Source: JBDROU01 sp043809745 [NCBI: bacterium] (lineage in GTDB: Bacteria > Elusimicrobiota > JBDRMW01). Taken from it: a DNA stretch of 6,864 bases. A program made the translations under genes and the position numbers. The stretch lies in assembly GCA_043809745.1 (NCBI GenBank), contig JBDROU010000043.1, forward strand, positions 1 to 6,864. The letters run 5' to 3'. Positions 1-6,740 of the stretch are shown here, piece by piece. Each line of letters opens with the position of its first letter. Within the stretch, counting starts at the first letter, position 1. Under the pieces are notes generated by a model. It saw only the letters and a program-made list of their open reading frames with translations. It was not told the DNA's origin and ran no database searches.

Positions 1-163
1 CCCAACCATAGCACTTGTGTCCAGTTTCTTTTAAATTATCAGCAAACCTACGAAGAAACTCTTCACGATCCGTATCGCCTTTAAATATTTCTCGGCGCTC
101 TATACCTCGTTGTATTACATGGTATATCCCGCTTTCTACATTTATTCTTCCTTGTCTTGGCAT
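1..163 (-). CDS. REP-associated (Y1/IS200-like) transposase, N-terminal fragment cut by window edge
   Basis: Reading the minus strand from the ATG at 163-161 gives 54 codons open to the left edge. The protein opens MPRQGRINVESGIYHVIQRG and continues with IERREIFKGDTDREEF and a CYGW just before the edge. This is the typical N-terminus of REP-associated tyrosine transposases (RAYT, Y1_Tnp fold), where a HVIxRGxxRRxIF strand precedes the HUH metal motif and the catalytic tyrosine. Those two motifs would lie outside the window, so activity cannot be judged. An in-frame TAA four codons upstream leaves this ATG as the only sensible start. No clear Shine-Dalgarno sequence precedes it. RAYTs are single-copy housekeeping-like relatives of IS200/IS605 transposases that act on short palindromic repeats, as known for the family. 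A cluster of short direct repeats starts about 55 bases upstream of this start. The family call is firm; the intactness of the gene is unknown. Confidence 0.85.
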   Translation of the reverse strand, partial: MPRQGRINVESGIYHVIQRGIERREIFKGDTDREEFLRRFADNLKETGHKCYGW

Positions 164-209
164 GTGAAAATGTTATCATTTGTTACCGGTCTTGTCAATA
201 TCGTATTGT

Positions 210-300
210 CTAACTACGTCCCCATGTGTGTCCCCATGTGTGGCCGTCCCCATGTGCCTAACTACGTCCCCATGTGCCGCGTCCCCATGTGCCGCATGTG
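210..300. repeat. Cluster of five GTCCCCATGTG direct repeats
   Basis: The 11-mer GTCCCCATGTG occurs exactly at 218-228, 230-240, 246-256, 266-276 and 281-291. Start-to-start spacing is irregular (12, 16, 20 and 15). A longer unit, CTAACTACGTCCCCATGTG, occurs at 210-228 and again at 258-276, so part of the array looks like a 48-bp tandem duplication. A shortened tail, GCATGTGCC, follows at 293-301. The repeats are direct, and I see no inverted partner CACATGGGGAC in the window, so the cluster is not a simple REP palindrome pair. Spacers of 1 to 9 bases rule out a CRISPR array. The cluster lies upstream of, and transcriptionally behind, the RAYT-like gene, which suggests but does not prove a link to that transposase. 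Confidence 0.9.
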
Positions 301-322
301 CCTACTTTAGTGCAAGTCTTAG

Positions 323-402
323 GGTAACATTATTTATGAGTCAACGATATGTTTTTTTACCATGCCCCGGTAACATTTAATGTGAGGCAATTCGGTAATG
401 TT
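323..402. repeat. Short GGTAACATT-like repeats in the leader region
   Basis: GGTAACATT occurs at 323-331 and 369-377, and GGTAATGTT at 394-402. CCGGTAACA (367-375) is the exact inverse of TGTTACCGG at 181-189, so this word flanks the GTCCCCATGTG cluster on both sides in opposite orientation. AACATT (372-377) can also pair with AATGTT (397-402), which is followed by a T-run to 408. The words are short and the region is AT-rich, so chance is a real possibility. They could be remnants of an element boundary or a weak terminator. Confidence 0.35.
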
Positions 403-410
403 TTTTTTGC

Positions 411-438
411 TTCCATATCTCTTACAATTTAGTATAAT
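411..438 (+). promoter_or_regulatory. Candidate sigma-70-type promoter of the aldolase operon
   Basis: A perfect -10 hexamer TATAAT lies at 433-438, 37 bases before the ATG at 476. The best-spaced -35 is TTCCAT at 411-416 (16-bp spacer), which matches the consensus at only three positions. The -10 is convincing, the -35 is weak, and no extended -10 TG is present. No operator-like palindrome is obvious beside it. Confidence 0.4.
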
Positions 439-475
439 ATCGGTCTAGAAAAAACATTCGGGGAGGAGAAAGCAT

Positions 476-1429
476 ATGTTCAGGCCTCAAATAAAAGTAT
501 TGGATTGCACCATTCGTGACGGCGGGCTCATAAACAATCATAAATTCGATAACCGTTTCGTTGGGGAAGTTTATAAGGCATTATCAGCCGCCGGTGTTGA
601 TTATATGGAAATGGGATACAAGAACTCCAGCGAATTATTCTCTCCTACCAACTATGGCGCATGGAAATTTTGTGATGATAATGATATTTGCCATATTGTC
701 GGCAACAATGAAAAAGGACCAAAACTAGCAGTAATGGTAGATGTAGACCGTGTAAAGCTTGATGACGTAAAACCCAAATCCGAAAGTCCTGTAAGTATGA
801 TAAGAACAGCCGCCTATGTTAAAGACATCGATAAGGCAATTAATATGACTAATCATTTTAGCGAGAAGGGTTACGAAACTACTATTAACATAATGGCCAT
901 TTCCAAAGATAAGGGCCCTGAACTGGATGATGCTTTAAGGCAGATCGAACAGGAGTGCAAGGTTGATGTTGTTTATATAGTTGATAGTTTCGGTAATCTT
1001 TACCAGGAATCTGTTGAAAGCATCATTAAGCGTGCTAAGAAGATACTAAAGACAAAAGAGATTGGATTTCACGGGCACAACAATCAGCAACTTGCTTTTT
1101 CCAATACTATTGAAGCTATTATTCATGGCGCTAACTATCTGGATGCTACAGTTTATGGTATAGGCAGGGCAGCCGGAAATTGTACACTTGAACTGCTTAT
1201 AGGATTTCTCAAAAATCCAAAGTTCAACATCCGTCCTGTCCTGGATCTGATTTCAAAAGAATTCATTCCCCTGCGCTCAAAAATTGAATGGGGCTATATT
1301 ATACCTTACGCTATTTCCGGCATGTTGAACGAACATCCCCGGGCTGCTATGGCGCTCAGAAAAGGCGAAGAGAAAGAAAATTACAGTAAATTTTTTGAAA
1401 GCCTCACAAATACAGGACTGGATTTATAA
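476..1429 (+). CDS. DRE-TIM metallolyase, 4-hydroxy-2-oxovalerate aldolase-like
   Basis: This 317-residue protein has the HMGL-like DRE-TIM barrel. LDCTIRDGG at 9-17 supplies the Arg14-Asp15 pair, Glu45 lies in YMEMGY, and FHGHNN carries His199 and His201. By family knowledge, Asp15 and the two histidines bind the divalent metal and Arg14 stabilises an enolate, so carbon-carbon lysis or condensation at a keto acid is expected. Two points argue against a true HOA aldolase of the DmpG/BphI type. The catalytic histidine expected after RDGx is Leu18, and there is no acetaldehyde dehydrogenase neighbour. The C-terminus (WGYIIPY, LNEHPRAAMAL) resembles the unassigned HOA-like branch, members of which I recall from surface-sugar loci. 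The start is well supported: GGGGAGGAG at 460-468 sits at ideal distance from the ATG. The next gene follows after 8 bases. The exact substrate is unknown. Confidence 0.85.
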   Translation: MFRPQIKVLDCTIRDGGLINNHKFDNRFVGEVYKALSAAGVDYMEMGYKNSSELFSPTNYGAWKFCDDNDICHIVGNNEKGPKLAVMVDVDRVKLDDVKPKSESPVSMIRTAAYVKDIDKAINMTNHFSEKGYETTINIMAISKDKGPELDDALRQIEQECKVDVVYIVDSFGNLYQESVESIIKRAKKILKTKEIGFHGHNNQQLAFSNTIEAIIHGANYLDATVYGIGRAAGNCTLELLIGFLKNPKFNIRPVLDLISKEFIPLRSKIEWGYIIPYAISGMLNEHPRAAMALRKGEEKENYSKFFESLTNTGLDL

Positions 1430-1437
1430 AAGCACAA

Positions 1438-2073
1438 ATGGATATAATTAAATTCAAACAACTACCTGTACTGGGAATATTGCGTGGTATTAAGGTAGAT
1501 TCGATAGATCGTTTGACAGAAGCTGTAACATGCGCAGGCCTCAAAACAATCGAAATCACAATGGACACACCCAACGCTGTAAATTCGATCTCCAGAATGG
1601 TCAAGAGATCCGAAGGACGGCTTACCGTAGGAGCCGGCACAGTACTCACAGTTGATAAAGCCAGAAATGCCGTTGACTCCGGTGCTGAATTCATTGTATC
1701 TCCTGTAATCGTACCTGAAGTTATGGAATACTGCACGAAAAACAACATAGCCTCTTTCCCGGGCGCTTTCACTCCCAAGGAAGTTTTCGATGCATGGAAT
1801 CTAGGCGCGGCAATGGTAAAGGTTTTCCCTGTAAAATTTTTCGGGCCCACCTATATAAAAGAGCTCAAAGCCCCCCTGAATAATATTGAACTGCTCGCCT
1901 GCGGCGGGGTGAATAAGGAAAACTTGAAGGATTATTTTTCAGCTGGAGCATCCGCCGTTGCCTTCGGTTCAAGTATCTTCAAAAAAGAATGGATTGAGGA
2001 AAATAAGTTTAATACCATAATAGAACTTATCAAGAACTTCATTCAGGCTTACAGCAATTCATCAACAACATAA
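1438..2073 (+). CDS. eda: KDPG/KHG aldolase family protein (2-keto-3-deoxy-6-phosphogluconate aldolase-like)
   Basis: At 211 residues this is the normal size for a class I KDPG/4-hydroxy-2-oxoglutarate aldolase, a single TIM barrel. Family blocks appear in order: GILRG (13-17), IEITMDTPNA (38-47), VGAGTV (64-69), EFIVSP (84-89), FPGAFTP (107-113), VKVFPV (127-132), CGGVN and FGSSIF. By alignment with E. coli Eda, Lys128 is the Schiff-base lysine and Glu39 the acid/base glutamate. The glycines of CGGVN and the serines of FGSS fit the phosphate site. Asp43 stands where E. coli has Arg49, so substrate preference may differ. The usual reaction yields pyruvate plus an aldehyde such as glyceraldehyde 3-phosphate. 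The ATG lies 8 bases behind the upstream stop with no strong Shine-Dalgarno, so translational coupling is likely. No edd, kinase or dehydrogenase is in the window. The family call is secure; the physiological substrate is inferred only. Confidence 0.88.
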   Translation: MDIIKFKQLPVLGILRGIKVDSIDRLTEAVTCAGLKTIEITMDTPNAVNSISRMVKRSEGRLTVGAGTVLTVDKARNAVDSGAEFIVSPVIVPEVMEYCTKNNIASFPGAFTPKEVFDAWNLGAAMVKVFPVKFFGPTYIKELKAPLNNIELLACGGVNKENLKDYFSAGASAVAFGSSIFKKEWIEENKFNTIIELIKNFIQAYSNSSTT

Positions 2074-2103
2074 GCACTTTGAGCTTTAAATATTCTAAGT
2101 TCT

Positions 2104-2140
2104 TGATCCTAAAAAAGTAGTTTTTTGCTTGTAGGGATCA
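2104..2140. terminator. Candidate terminator hairpin after the aldolase operon
   Basis: TGATCC (2104-2109) pairs with GGATCA (2135-2140). Inside it, AAAAAA (2111-2116) and TTTTTT (2121-2126) can close over a GTAG loop. It starts 31 bases past the eda-like stop. The outer stem is short and the inner one is pure A:T, so termination strength is uncertain. It may act together with the stronger inverted repeat at 2197-2227. Confidence 0.4.
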
Positions 2141-2196
2141 TACTTCATTCTACTGTTCAGCTTCGCTCATTAGTAGCTTAATAGCTTAGTAGAAAC

Positions 2197-2227
2197 AGTT
2201 GAATTACTCTAAAAGTGTAATTCAACT
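2197..2227. terminator. Perfect 11-bp inverted repeat between convergent operons, likely bidirectional terminator
   Basis: AGTTGAATTAC (2197-2207) and GTAATTCAACT (2217-2227) are exact inverse copies around a 9-base loop. The hairpin lies 39 bases past the macB-like stop on the minus strand and 123 bases past the eda-like stop on the plus strand. Neither flank has a strong T-run, so rho-independent action is only probable. Another 7-bp inverted pair (TTCTACT 2148-2154, AGTAGAA 2188-2194) sits just to its left, making the whole 2104-2227 stretch foldable. I see no gene in 2074-2266. Confidence 0.5.
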
Positions 2228-2266
2228 AGGTGTAAGTTAGAATCTGTTTGATTGATATACTATGAT

Positions 2267-4258
2267 TTATTCATACCGTAATGCGTCAATCGGGTTAAGG
2301 CGGGATGCTTTATACGCTGGCCAAATACCGAAGATAAGACCTATCGCAACAGAAAAAGCAAATGCCAGATTAACCGATAACAATGAGATTTTAGTGGTCC
2401 ACCCAGCAGCCGCTGAAAGAAGCAATGATATTAGGGATCCTAATATGATCCCCGCAATACCGCCAAAAATACAAATAGCTATTGCCTCAATAATAAACTG
2501 GCTTAATATATCCGTATTGCTTGCTCCTATGGCTTTGCGCAACCCGATTTCCCTGGTTCGCTCGGTTACGGTGACAAGCATTATATTCATAATGCCTATC
2601 CCTCCCACGAGAAGGCTTATAAATGCGATTGATCCTAAAAGATAAGCAAAAGTATTTACCGTAGAGGTTATGGTTTCCTGTATTTCTTCCAGATTTCTCA
2701 CATCGATTGCTTCTGAAGGATCACCGGGAATACGATGCCTGGCGGCAATGAGACGTTGAATTTTACCGCTGATTTCTTCCATATCGCTTTCATTTTCCAC
2801 CTGCACGTCTATGTTCCGTATTTGTTCATCGCCAAACAAGCGGTACATGGCGGTATTGATAGGTACAACAATACGGTCATCTTCATCTCGCCACCCGGTT
2901 GCTCCTTTTTTCGGCAGGATACCGATAACCCTGAAATTGATCCGGTTTATCTTAATAAATTCTCCCAAAGGATTTTTGGCATTGAATAGTTTTTCAACTA
3001 TAGTTGTACCGATAACAGCCACTTTTTCCCGCTGCAAGGTTTCTTTGGGCGTGAAAAACCTGCCTGAAGCAAGCGTTATTGATTTAAGTTCAGGATAATC
3101 AGCTGTTGTACCTTCAATACTGGTGCTCCAGTTGTTGTTTTCATATACAACTTGAGCTGAACCGTTTACATATGGAGCAACCGTCTTAATTCCTGAGATT
3201 TGCTGCTTAATAGCATATGAATCCTCTAAATTGATCCTTACTCTTGTTCCGGACTGGCCGGATATGCCCTGACGCGCTTTATGTGATGGCCGAACTGAAA
3301 GGATATTTGAACCGAGCGATTGAATTCTCTCTTTTATGCTTTCTTTTGCGCCGGTCCCGAGCGCAAGCATGGCGATTAGACTTGAAACACCTATTAAGAC
3401 GCCGAGTATTGATAAAAAAGAACGAATTTTGTTCGAGAAAAGCGACCTCATCGCCTGGCTGAAATAATCTCTGAATCGTCTAATATTTAGGACGGAATGA
3501 GACATGTTTTTCACCGTTTGTGGTGCAAGCGGCAGCTGCGCATCCGGCTCATATTTTTTTGATTTTTTATCAGAGATTATTTTGCCATCCTGCATATGAA
3601 TAATCCGTTCAGCAGTGCTGGCAACATCATCCTCATGCGTTACCAGGATAATCGTAATGCCGGAACTATGCAGTTCTCTGAGTAATTCAAGGATCTCTTT
3701 GGTTGACTGGCTGTCAAGATTTCCTGTAGGTTCATCAGCGAAAAGAACCAGAGGGTCATTCACAAGAGCGCGGGCCATGGCAGCACGCTGCTGCTGGCCG
3801 CCGGATAATTGATTGGGTTTATGATCAATTCTGTCGCCTAATCCAACTTTCCCCAGCAAATACGTTGCTTTTTCATGCCGGTTTATTTTTATTTTTTCCA
3901 CATGGTTCCCATTACTGTAAACCAGAGGCAGGAGTACATTGTATTGTGCTGTAACTCGTGAAAGCAGATTAAAACTCTGAAAAACAAACCCCATAAGCTT
4001 GTTTCTCAAAGAAGCAAGTTTGTCATCATTCAATGATGAAACTTTCTGATTGTTAAGTATATACTCGCCCTTGGTTGGCTTATCCAGAAGCCCAAGGACA
4101 TGAAGCAGTGTTGATTTGCCGCTCCCGGAAGATCCCATAATGGCTACAAACTCACCTTGCTCAATAATAAGTGATACGCCGTTAAGCGCATGAACATCAA
4201 TGGAACCTGGATGATATGTTTTATAGATATTTTTAAGCTCAATTATATGTTGCGCCAA
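2267..4258 (-). CDS. macB: MacB-like ABC efflux protein (fused ATPase and permease)
   Basis: This 663-residue protein has the full MacB plan. The N-terminal ATPase carries Walker [10 protein letters not shown] (42-50), Q-loop Gln94, signature LSGGQQQR (151-158), Walker B LVLFADE (170-176) and H-loop His208. A linker and a first membrane helix follow (around [19 protein letters not shown]). After a large periplasmic MacB_PCD domain come three C-terminal FtsX-type helices, including [17 protein letters not shown] and the [15 protein letters not shown] motif. By family knowledge it works as a dimer in the inner membrane and drives export through MacA and a TolC duct. I place the start at TTG 4258-4256: GAAGGAGA lies just before it, the macA stop ends one base earlier, and the protein then opens [14 protein letters not shown] as family members do. 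The longer frame from GTG 4354 would overlap macA by about 95 bases. LolCDE-type or antimicrobial-peptide export are alternative roles. The substrate is not deducible. Confidence 0.93.
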   Translation of the reverse strand: MAQHIIELKNIYKTYHPGSIDVHALNGVSLIIEQGEFVAIMGSSGSGKSTLLHVLGLLDKPTKGEYILNNQKVSSLNDDKLASLRNKLMGFVFQSFNLLSRVTAQYNVLLPLVYSNGNHVEKIKINRHEKATYLLGKVGLGDRIDHKPNQLSGGQQQRAAMARALVNDPLVLFADEPTGNLDSQSTKEILELLRELHSSGITIILVTHEDDVASTAERIIHMQDGKIISDKKSKKYEPDAQLPLAPQTVKNMSHSVLNIRRFRDYFSQAMRSLFSNKIRSFLSILGVLIGVSSLIAMLALGTGAKESIKERIQSLGSNILSVRPSHKARQGISGQSGTRVRINLEDSYAIKQQISGIKTVAPYVNGSAQVVYENNNWSTSIEGTTADYPELKSITLASGRFFTPKETLQREKVAVIGTTIVEKLFNAKNPLGEFIKINRINFRVIGILPKKGATGWRDEDDRIVVPINTAMYRLFGDEQIRNIDVQVENESDMEEISGKIQRLIAARHRIPGDPSEAIDVRNLEEIQETITSTVNTFAYLLGSIAFISLLVGGIGIMNIMLVTVTERTREIGLRKAIGASNTDILSQFIIEAIAICIFGGIAGIILGSLISLLLSAAAGWTTKISLLSVNLAFAFSVAIGLIFGIWPAYKASRLNPIDALRYE

Positions 4259-4259
4259 C

Positions 4260-5222
4260 TTATCTCCTTCCACCAAAGGGTAATCCGGATCTGTTTCTTG
4301 CGCTGTTTCCGCTATCGGTTTTTTCGCTATTGTCTTTTCCGCCTTTTTTTTCACTTAAAAGAACAATATCATTGTCAGAGATACCCGAAATAATCTCTAT
4401 ATTTTTACCGTCATTGATGCCTGTTTCAACGCTGACGCGTTTTGTTTCAGCACCGGCATCCTTAACGGTCACAAATGTACGTTCTCCGCGATTACTGACA
4501 GCTTCGGCTGGCAGGAGCAATGCATTCACTTTTTTTTGCGCAATGACATCCGCGGATGCGGTCATGCCTGAACGAAAGCTTTCCGGAGGGTCTATTGGCT
4601 TTATCTTAATTTTATATACCGTAACATTACTTATTACTTCTGAATCAAACGCTATATGCTCCACTTTCCCCTGGAATTGCTTATCCGGATATGCATCCAG
4701 GGTTATTGAAACATCCTGATTAAGTTTCATATGCCTGAGATCAGTTTCATCCACATTAGCCTCTATGATAAGATTATCGGCTAAAACCAAAAGCACATCA
4801 CTAACGGACACGGTCTGTCCCGGCTCTTTACTGCGAGCGATAATAAAACCGTTCATGGGCGATATAATAGGTGTAGGTTTATAGATTTCTTCCCATTTGG
4901 CAATCTCTTCTTTATTTCTAGACTGAACGGTATCAAGAAGCGCTGCTCGTTCAGTGGAACTCATCCATGCGAGTATCTGACCTTTTTTAACATTTTGGCC
5001 TTCTACAACCTCAATGCTTTCAATTCGGCCTGCCAATTGTGGTTTAATTTCTATACGGTTTCTGGGTTTCACCTCACCCGCGATACGGAATGTTACTGCT
5101 ATTGTATCGCGCCAGGGTTTAACTTCTTTAAATTCTTTTCCGTTCTTTCCTTTTTTGATAATAAAAAATAAACTGCCGCCAATAACAGCCACAACCCCTA
5201 AAATAACAAACATCTTCTTCAT
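4260..5222 (-). CDS. macA: MacA-like periplasmic adaptor (membrane fusion protein, HlyD/RND-MFP family)
   Basis: This 320-residue adaptor has an uncleaved N-terminal membrane anchor (residues 4-22, FVILGVVAVIGGSLFFII) and a short basic linker. The first lipoyl half is at about 57-86 (GRIESIEVVEGQNVKKGQIL) and the second at about 118-150 (SPMNGFIIARSKEPGQTV). A beta-barrel domain follows (VDETDLRHMKLNQDVSITLD), then a membrane-proximal domain (LLLPAEAVSNRGE). It ends in a polar Gly/Ser/Arg tail (GLPFGGRR). Between the lipoyl halves are only about 30 residues (STERAALLD to YKPTP), much less than the long alpha-hairpin of E. coli MacA. It should link the MacB-like transporter to the TolC-like channel, whose genes flank it directly. 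The start is ATG 5222, behind CCGGAGG. A further in-frame ATG at 5243 would add seven residues and place that site inside the coding region. The order tolC-macA-macB is unambiguous. Confidence 0.9.
   Translation of the reverse strand: MKKMFVILGVVAVIGGSLFFIIKKGKNGKEFKEVKPWRDTIAVTFRIAGEVKPRNRIEIKPQLAGRIESIEVVEGQNVKKGQILAWMSSTERAALLDTVQSRNKEEIAKWEEIYKPTPIISPMNGFIIARSKEPGQTVSVSDVLLVLADNLIIEANVDETDLRHMKLNQDVSITLDAYPDKQFQGKVEHIAFDSEVISNVTVYKIKIKPIDPPESFRSGMTASADVIAQKKVNALLLPAEAVSNRGERTFVTVKDAGAETKRVSVETGINDGKNIEIISGISDNDIVLLSEKKGGKDNSEKTDSGNSARNRSGLPFGGRR
4263..4270 (-). promoter_or_regulatory. Ribosome-binding site that fixes the macB TTG start
   Basis: On the minus strand GAAGGAGA is read at 4270-4263, inside the last codons of macA and 4 bases before the TTG at 4258. 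It is the only good Shine-Dalgarno near the macB N-terminus and supports coupled translation across the 1-base gap. Confidence 0.75.
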
Positions 5223-5229
5223 ATTAATG

Positions 5230-5236
5230 CCTCCGG
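5230..5236 (-). promoter_or_regulatory. Ribosome-binding site that fixes the macA start
   Basis: CCGGAGG is read on the minus strand at 5236-5230, 7 bases before the ATG at 5222. It favours this start over the ATG seven codons upstream at 5243, and the resulting protein opens MKKMFVILG directly into its membrane anchor. Confidence 0.75.
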
Positions 5237-5259
5237 AACACAAGTAATGTAAATAAGTA

Positions 5260-6522
5260 TCATTCTCCTATTAAGTTAAGCCACTTTGCTTCAGATACAA
5301 TTGCGTCTCTTATAGCGCTGATATAGCTTTTCTGCGAGCTTATAAAATTATTTTCAACGGAATACCAGTCATAATATGTTGTCAAACCATTTATATATTT
5401 TGCTGTTGTAACGCGGGATTGCTCTTCTGATGCTTCCATGTATTTCTCTCGAATTTTGATATTTTCAACCGCATCGATATAATTATTTAGTCCTGCTTGC
5501 AGCTGCTTAAGAAGGCTGTTCTTTATTTTTTTGAAATTTTCTTGAGCGATTACTTTATTACGGCGTTGCACCTTCACATTATAATAATCATTTGCGCCGG
5601 AGAATAACGGATAACTCAAACTAAGCCCCGCGTTCCAACTGTGTGAAGGATCCTCCCACTGGTCGCCTGAATTCGAAAGGCTGGATGAAAGTGAAAGAGA
5701 AGGATAAAAGTTGGACATGGCTTCTTTTTCACTGTATTCAGACAGGATTACATCGTACCTGGCAATTTTAAATTCCGGAAGTTGTTCAACTAACTTCCAC
5801 GGATCAGCGATCCGGATCTCTTCGATATTATTAAATTCCGCATACCCAGACAACGCCTCAGAAGCCTGTATTATTTCGAATGTTTCTTTCCCGAGTACCT
5901 CACAAACCCCGTATGCGGCTGTTTTTAATTCGCGCCGGCCATTATTTAAATCGTGTTCTGCCTGGAGTTTATCCGCTTCTACGCGCATCAAAGAACCTTT
6001 ATCCTCCCTGCCTGCCTCATATTTCAAAAGAACCGTTTCATAATTACTTTTTCTGCGCTCTAAAATTTCCTGCGACAATGCAACATTTTCCTGCGCCCAT
6101 AAAAGATTTATATAACTTACCTTTAAATCGTAAACAATGTCGGATGAAATACGCATAAGCTGCAAATCGGATTTATTAATATCAGCCTTATTTGATTTTA
6201 CGTTATAGTAATCTGAAAATCCTGAAAATACCGATAGACTGCCGCGTAAACCATATGAATAGGTTTGTGAAAGGTCGCCATTATCGCTGTCTGATTGTGA
6301 TGCTGAAGCGCTAGCTGATAATGACGGTAAAAAACCTGAATAAGCTTTTTTGTATAAAAGAGCAGATTTCTGCATGGACTCTTTTGCTTGTCTTAATTCC
6401 GGATTATTTATCTTTGCTTCATCAAGCAGTTCTTGCCAGGTATATCCCTTGCCATAAATCACCCCAGCAGCAACGCAAACCATGCTGCAAATAAGAATAA
6501 TTGAAACCGTTTCCTTTATCAT
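5260..6522 (-). CDS. tolC: TolC-family outer-membrane efflux protein
   Basis: This 420-residue protein has a hydrophobic secretion signal (residues about 1-24, ending near GVIYG) and two OEP repeats typical of TolC. Each repeat has a helix, then a NNPELRQA- or LPEFKIARYD-like segment and a beta-strand region opening FLPSLSASAS in the first and FYPSLSLSSS in the second, followed by long heptad-rich helices. It ends in a short SEAKWLNLIGE tail. It is somewhat shorter than E. coli TolC (about 490 residues) but within the range for the family. As a trimer it would form the outer-membrane barrel and periplasmic tunnel. It is first in the operon and its TGA stop lies 37 bases before the macA start, so all three pump parts are probably co-transcribed. 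AAGG at 6534-6531 on the minus strand is the likely ribosome-binding site. I use the symbol tolC in the family sense only. Confidence 0.9.
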   Translation of the reverse strand: MIKETVSIILICSMVCVAAGVIYGKGYTWQELLDEAKINNPELRQAKESMQKSALLYKKAYSGFLPSLSASASASQSDSDNGDLSQTYSYGLRGSLSVFSGFSDYYNVKSNKADINKSDLQLMRISSDIVYDLKVSYINLLWAQENVALSQEILERRKSNYETVLLKYEAGREDKGSLMRVEADKLQAEHDLNNGRRELKTAAYGVCEVLGKETFEIIQASEALSGYAEFNNIEEIRIADPWKLVEQLPEFKIARYDVILSEYSEKEAMSNFYPSLSLSSSLSNSGDQWEDPSHSWNAGLSLSYPLFSGANDYYNVKVQRRNKVIAQENFKKIKNSLLKQLQAGLNNYIDAVENIKIREKYMEASEEQSRVTTAKYINGLTTYYDWYSVENNFISSQKSYISAIRDAIVSEAKWLNLIGE

Positions 6523-6542
6523 ATTTTTTACCTTACCTCATA

Positions 6543-6569
6543 ATTATAATATTTTCTACATTTATTAGA
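6543..6569 (-). promoter_or_regulatory. Possible promoter elements of the efflux operon
   Basis: On the minus strand TCTAAT (6569-6564) and TATAAT (6548-6543) are -10-like hexamers in an AT-rich leader. The TATAAT would leave only about 14 bases of untranslated RNA, so the more distal TCTAAT is the better candidate. Neither has a good -35 at standard spacing. I see no operator palindrome and no regulator gene beside the operon. Confidence 0.25.
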
Positions 6570-6740
6570 CAGTTAAAAACTTAAATAAGTTTCATAATCT
6601 CAAATATTAATTACTATCACCCTAGATCCGCGGCATGCTTTGTTCTATGAATTATAGTTGGAAAAACAATGGCGATATTAACTAATGAACCACCTGCCTA
6701 AAATAATCATCAGCATAATTATCAAGTTGTGTAAAATATC

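Noticed and set aside
210-301. CRISPR array
   Set aside because: The repeat is only 11 bases, the gaps are 1 to 9 bases and irregular, and no cas gene is present.
110-380. Two overlapping open frames on the plus strand rich in VPMC repeats
   Set aside because: They are translations of the GTCCCCATGTG repeat cluster and of the transposase antisense strand. They have no ribosome-binding site and no protein family resemblance.
397-408. Intrinsic terminator from AACATT/AATGTT plus T-run upstream of the aldolase promoter
   Set aside because: The stem is only six A/T-rich pairs with a 19-base loop, too weak to call as a terminator.
1404-1850. A 148-residue open frame antisense to the eda-like gene
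   Set aside because: It is a shadow of a well-conserved aldolase frame and shows no family motif or ribosome-binding site of its own.
4259-4354. Extended macB start at GTG 4354
   Set aside because: It would overlap macA by about 95 bases and lacks a Shine-Dalgarno site, while the TTG at 4258 has a strong one and gives the normal family N-terminus.
6553-6566. TTTCTACATTTATT shared with 133-146
   Set aside because: One copy is inside the transposase coding sequence and the other in an AT-rich leader. A 14-base low-complexity match with no flanking similarity is best taken as chance.
6669-6701. Ten-codon ORF ATG to TAA upstream of the putative rrn leader
   Set aside because: There is no convincing Shine-Dalgarno site, no attenuator-like codon run, and it is short enough to occur by chance.
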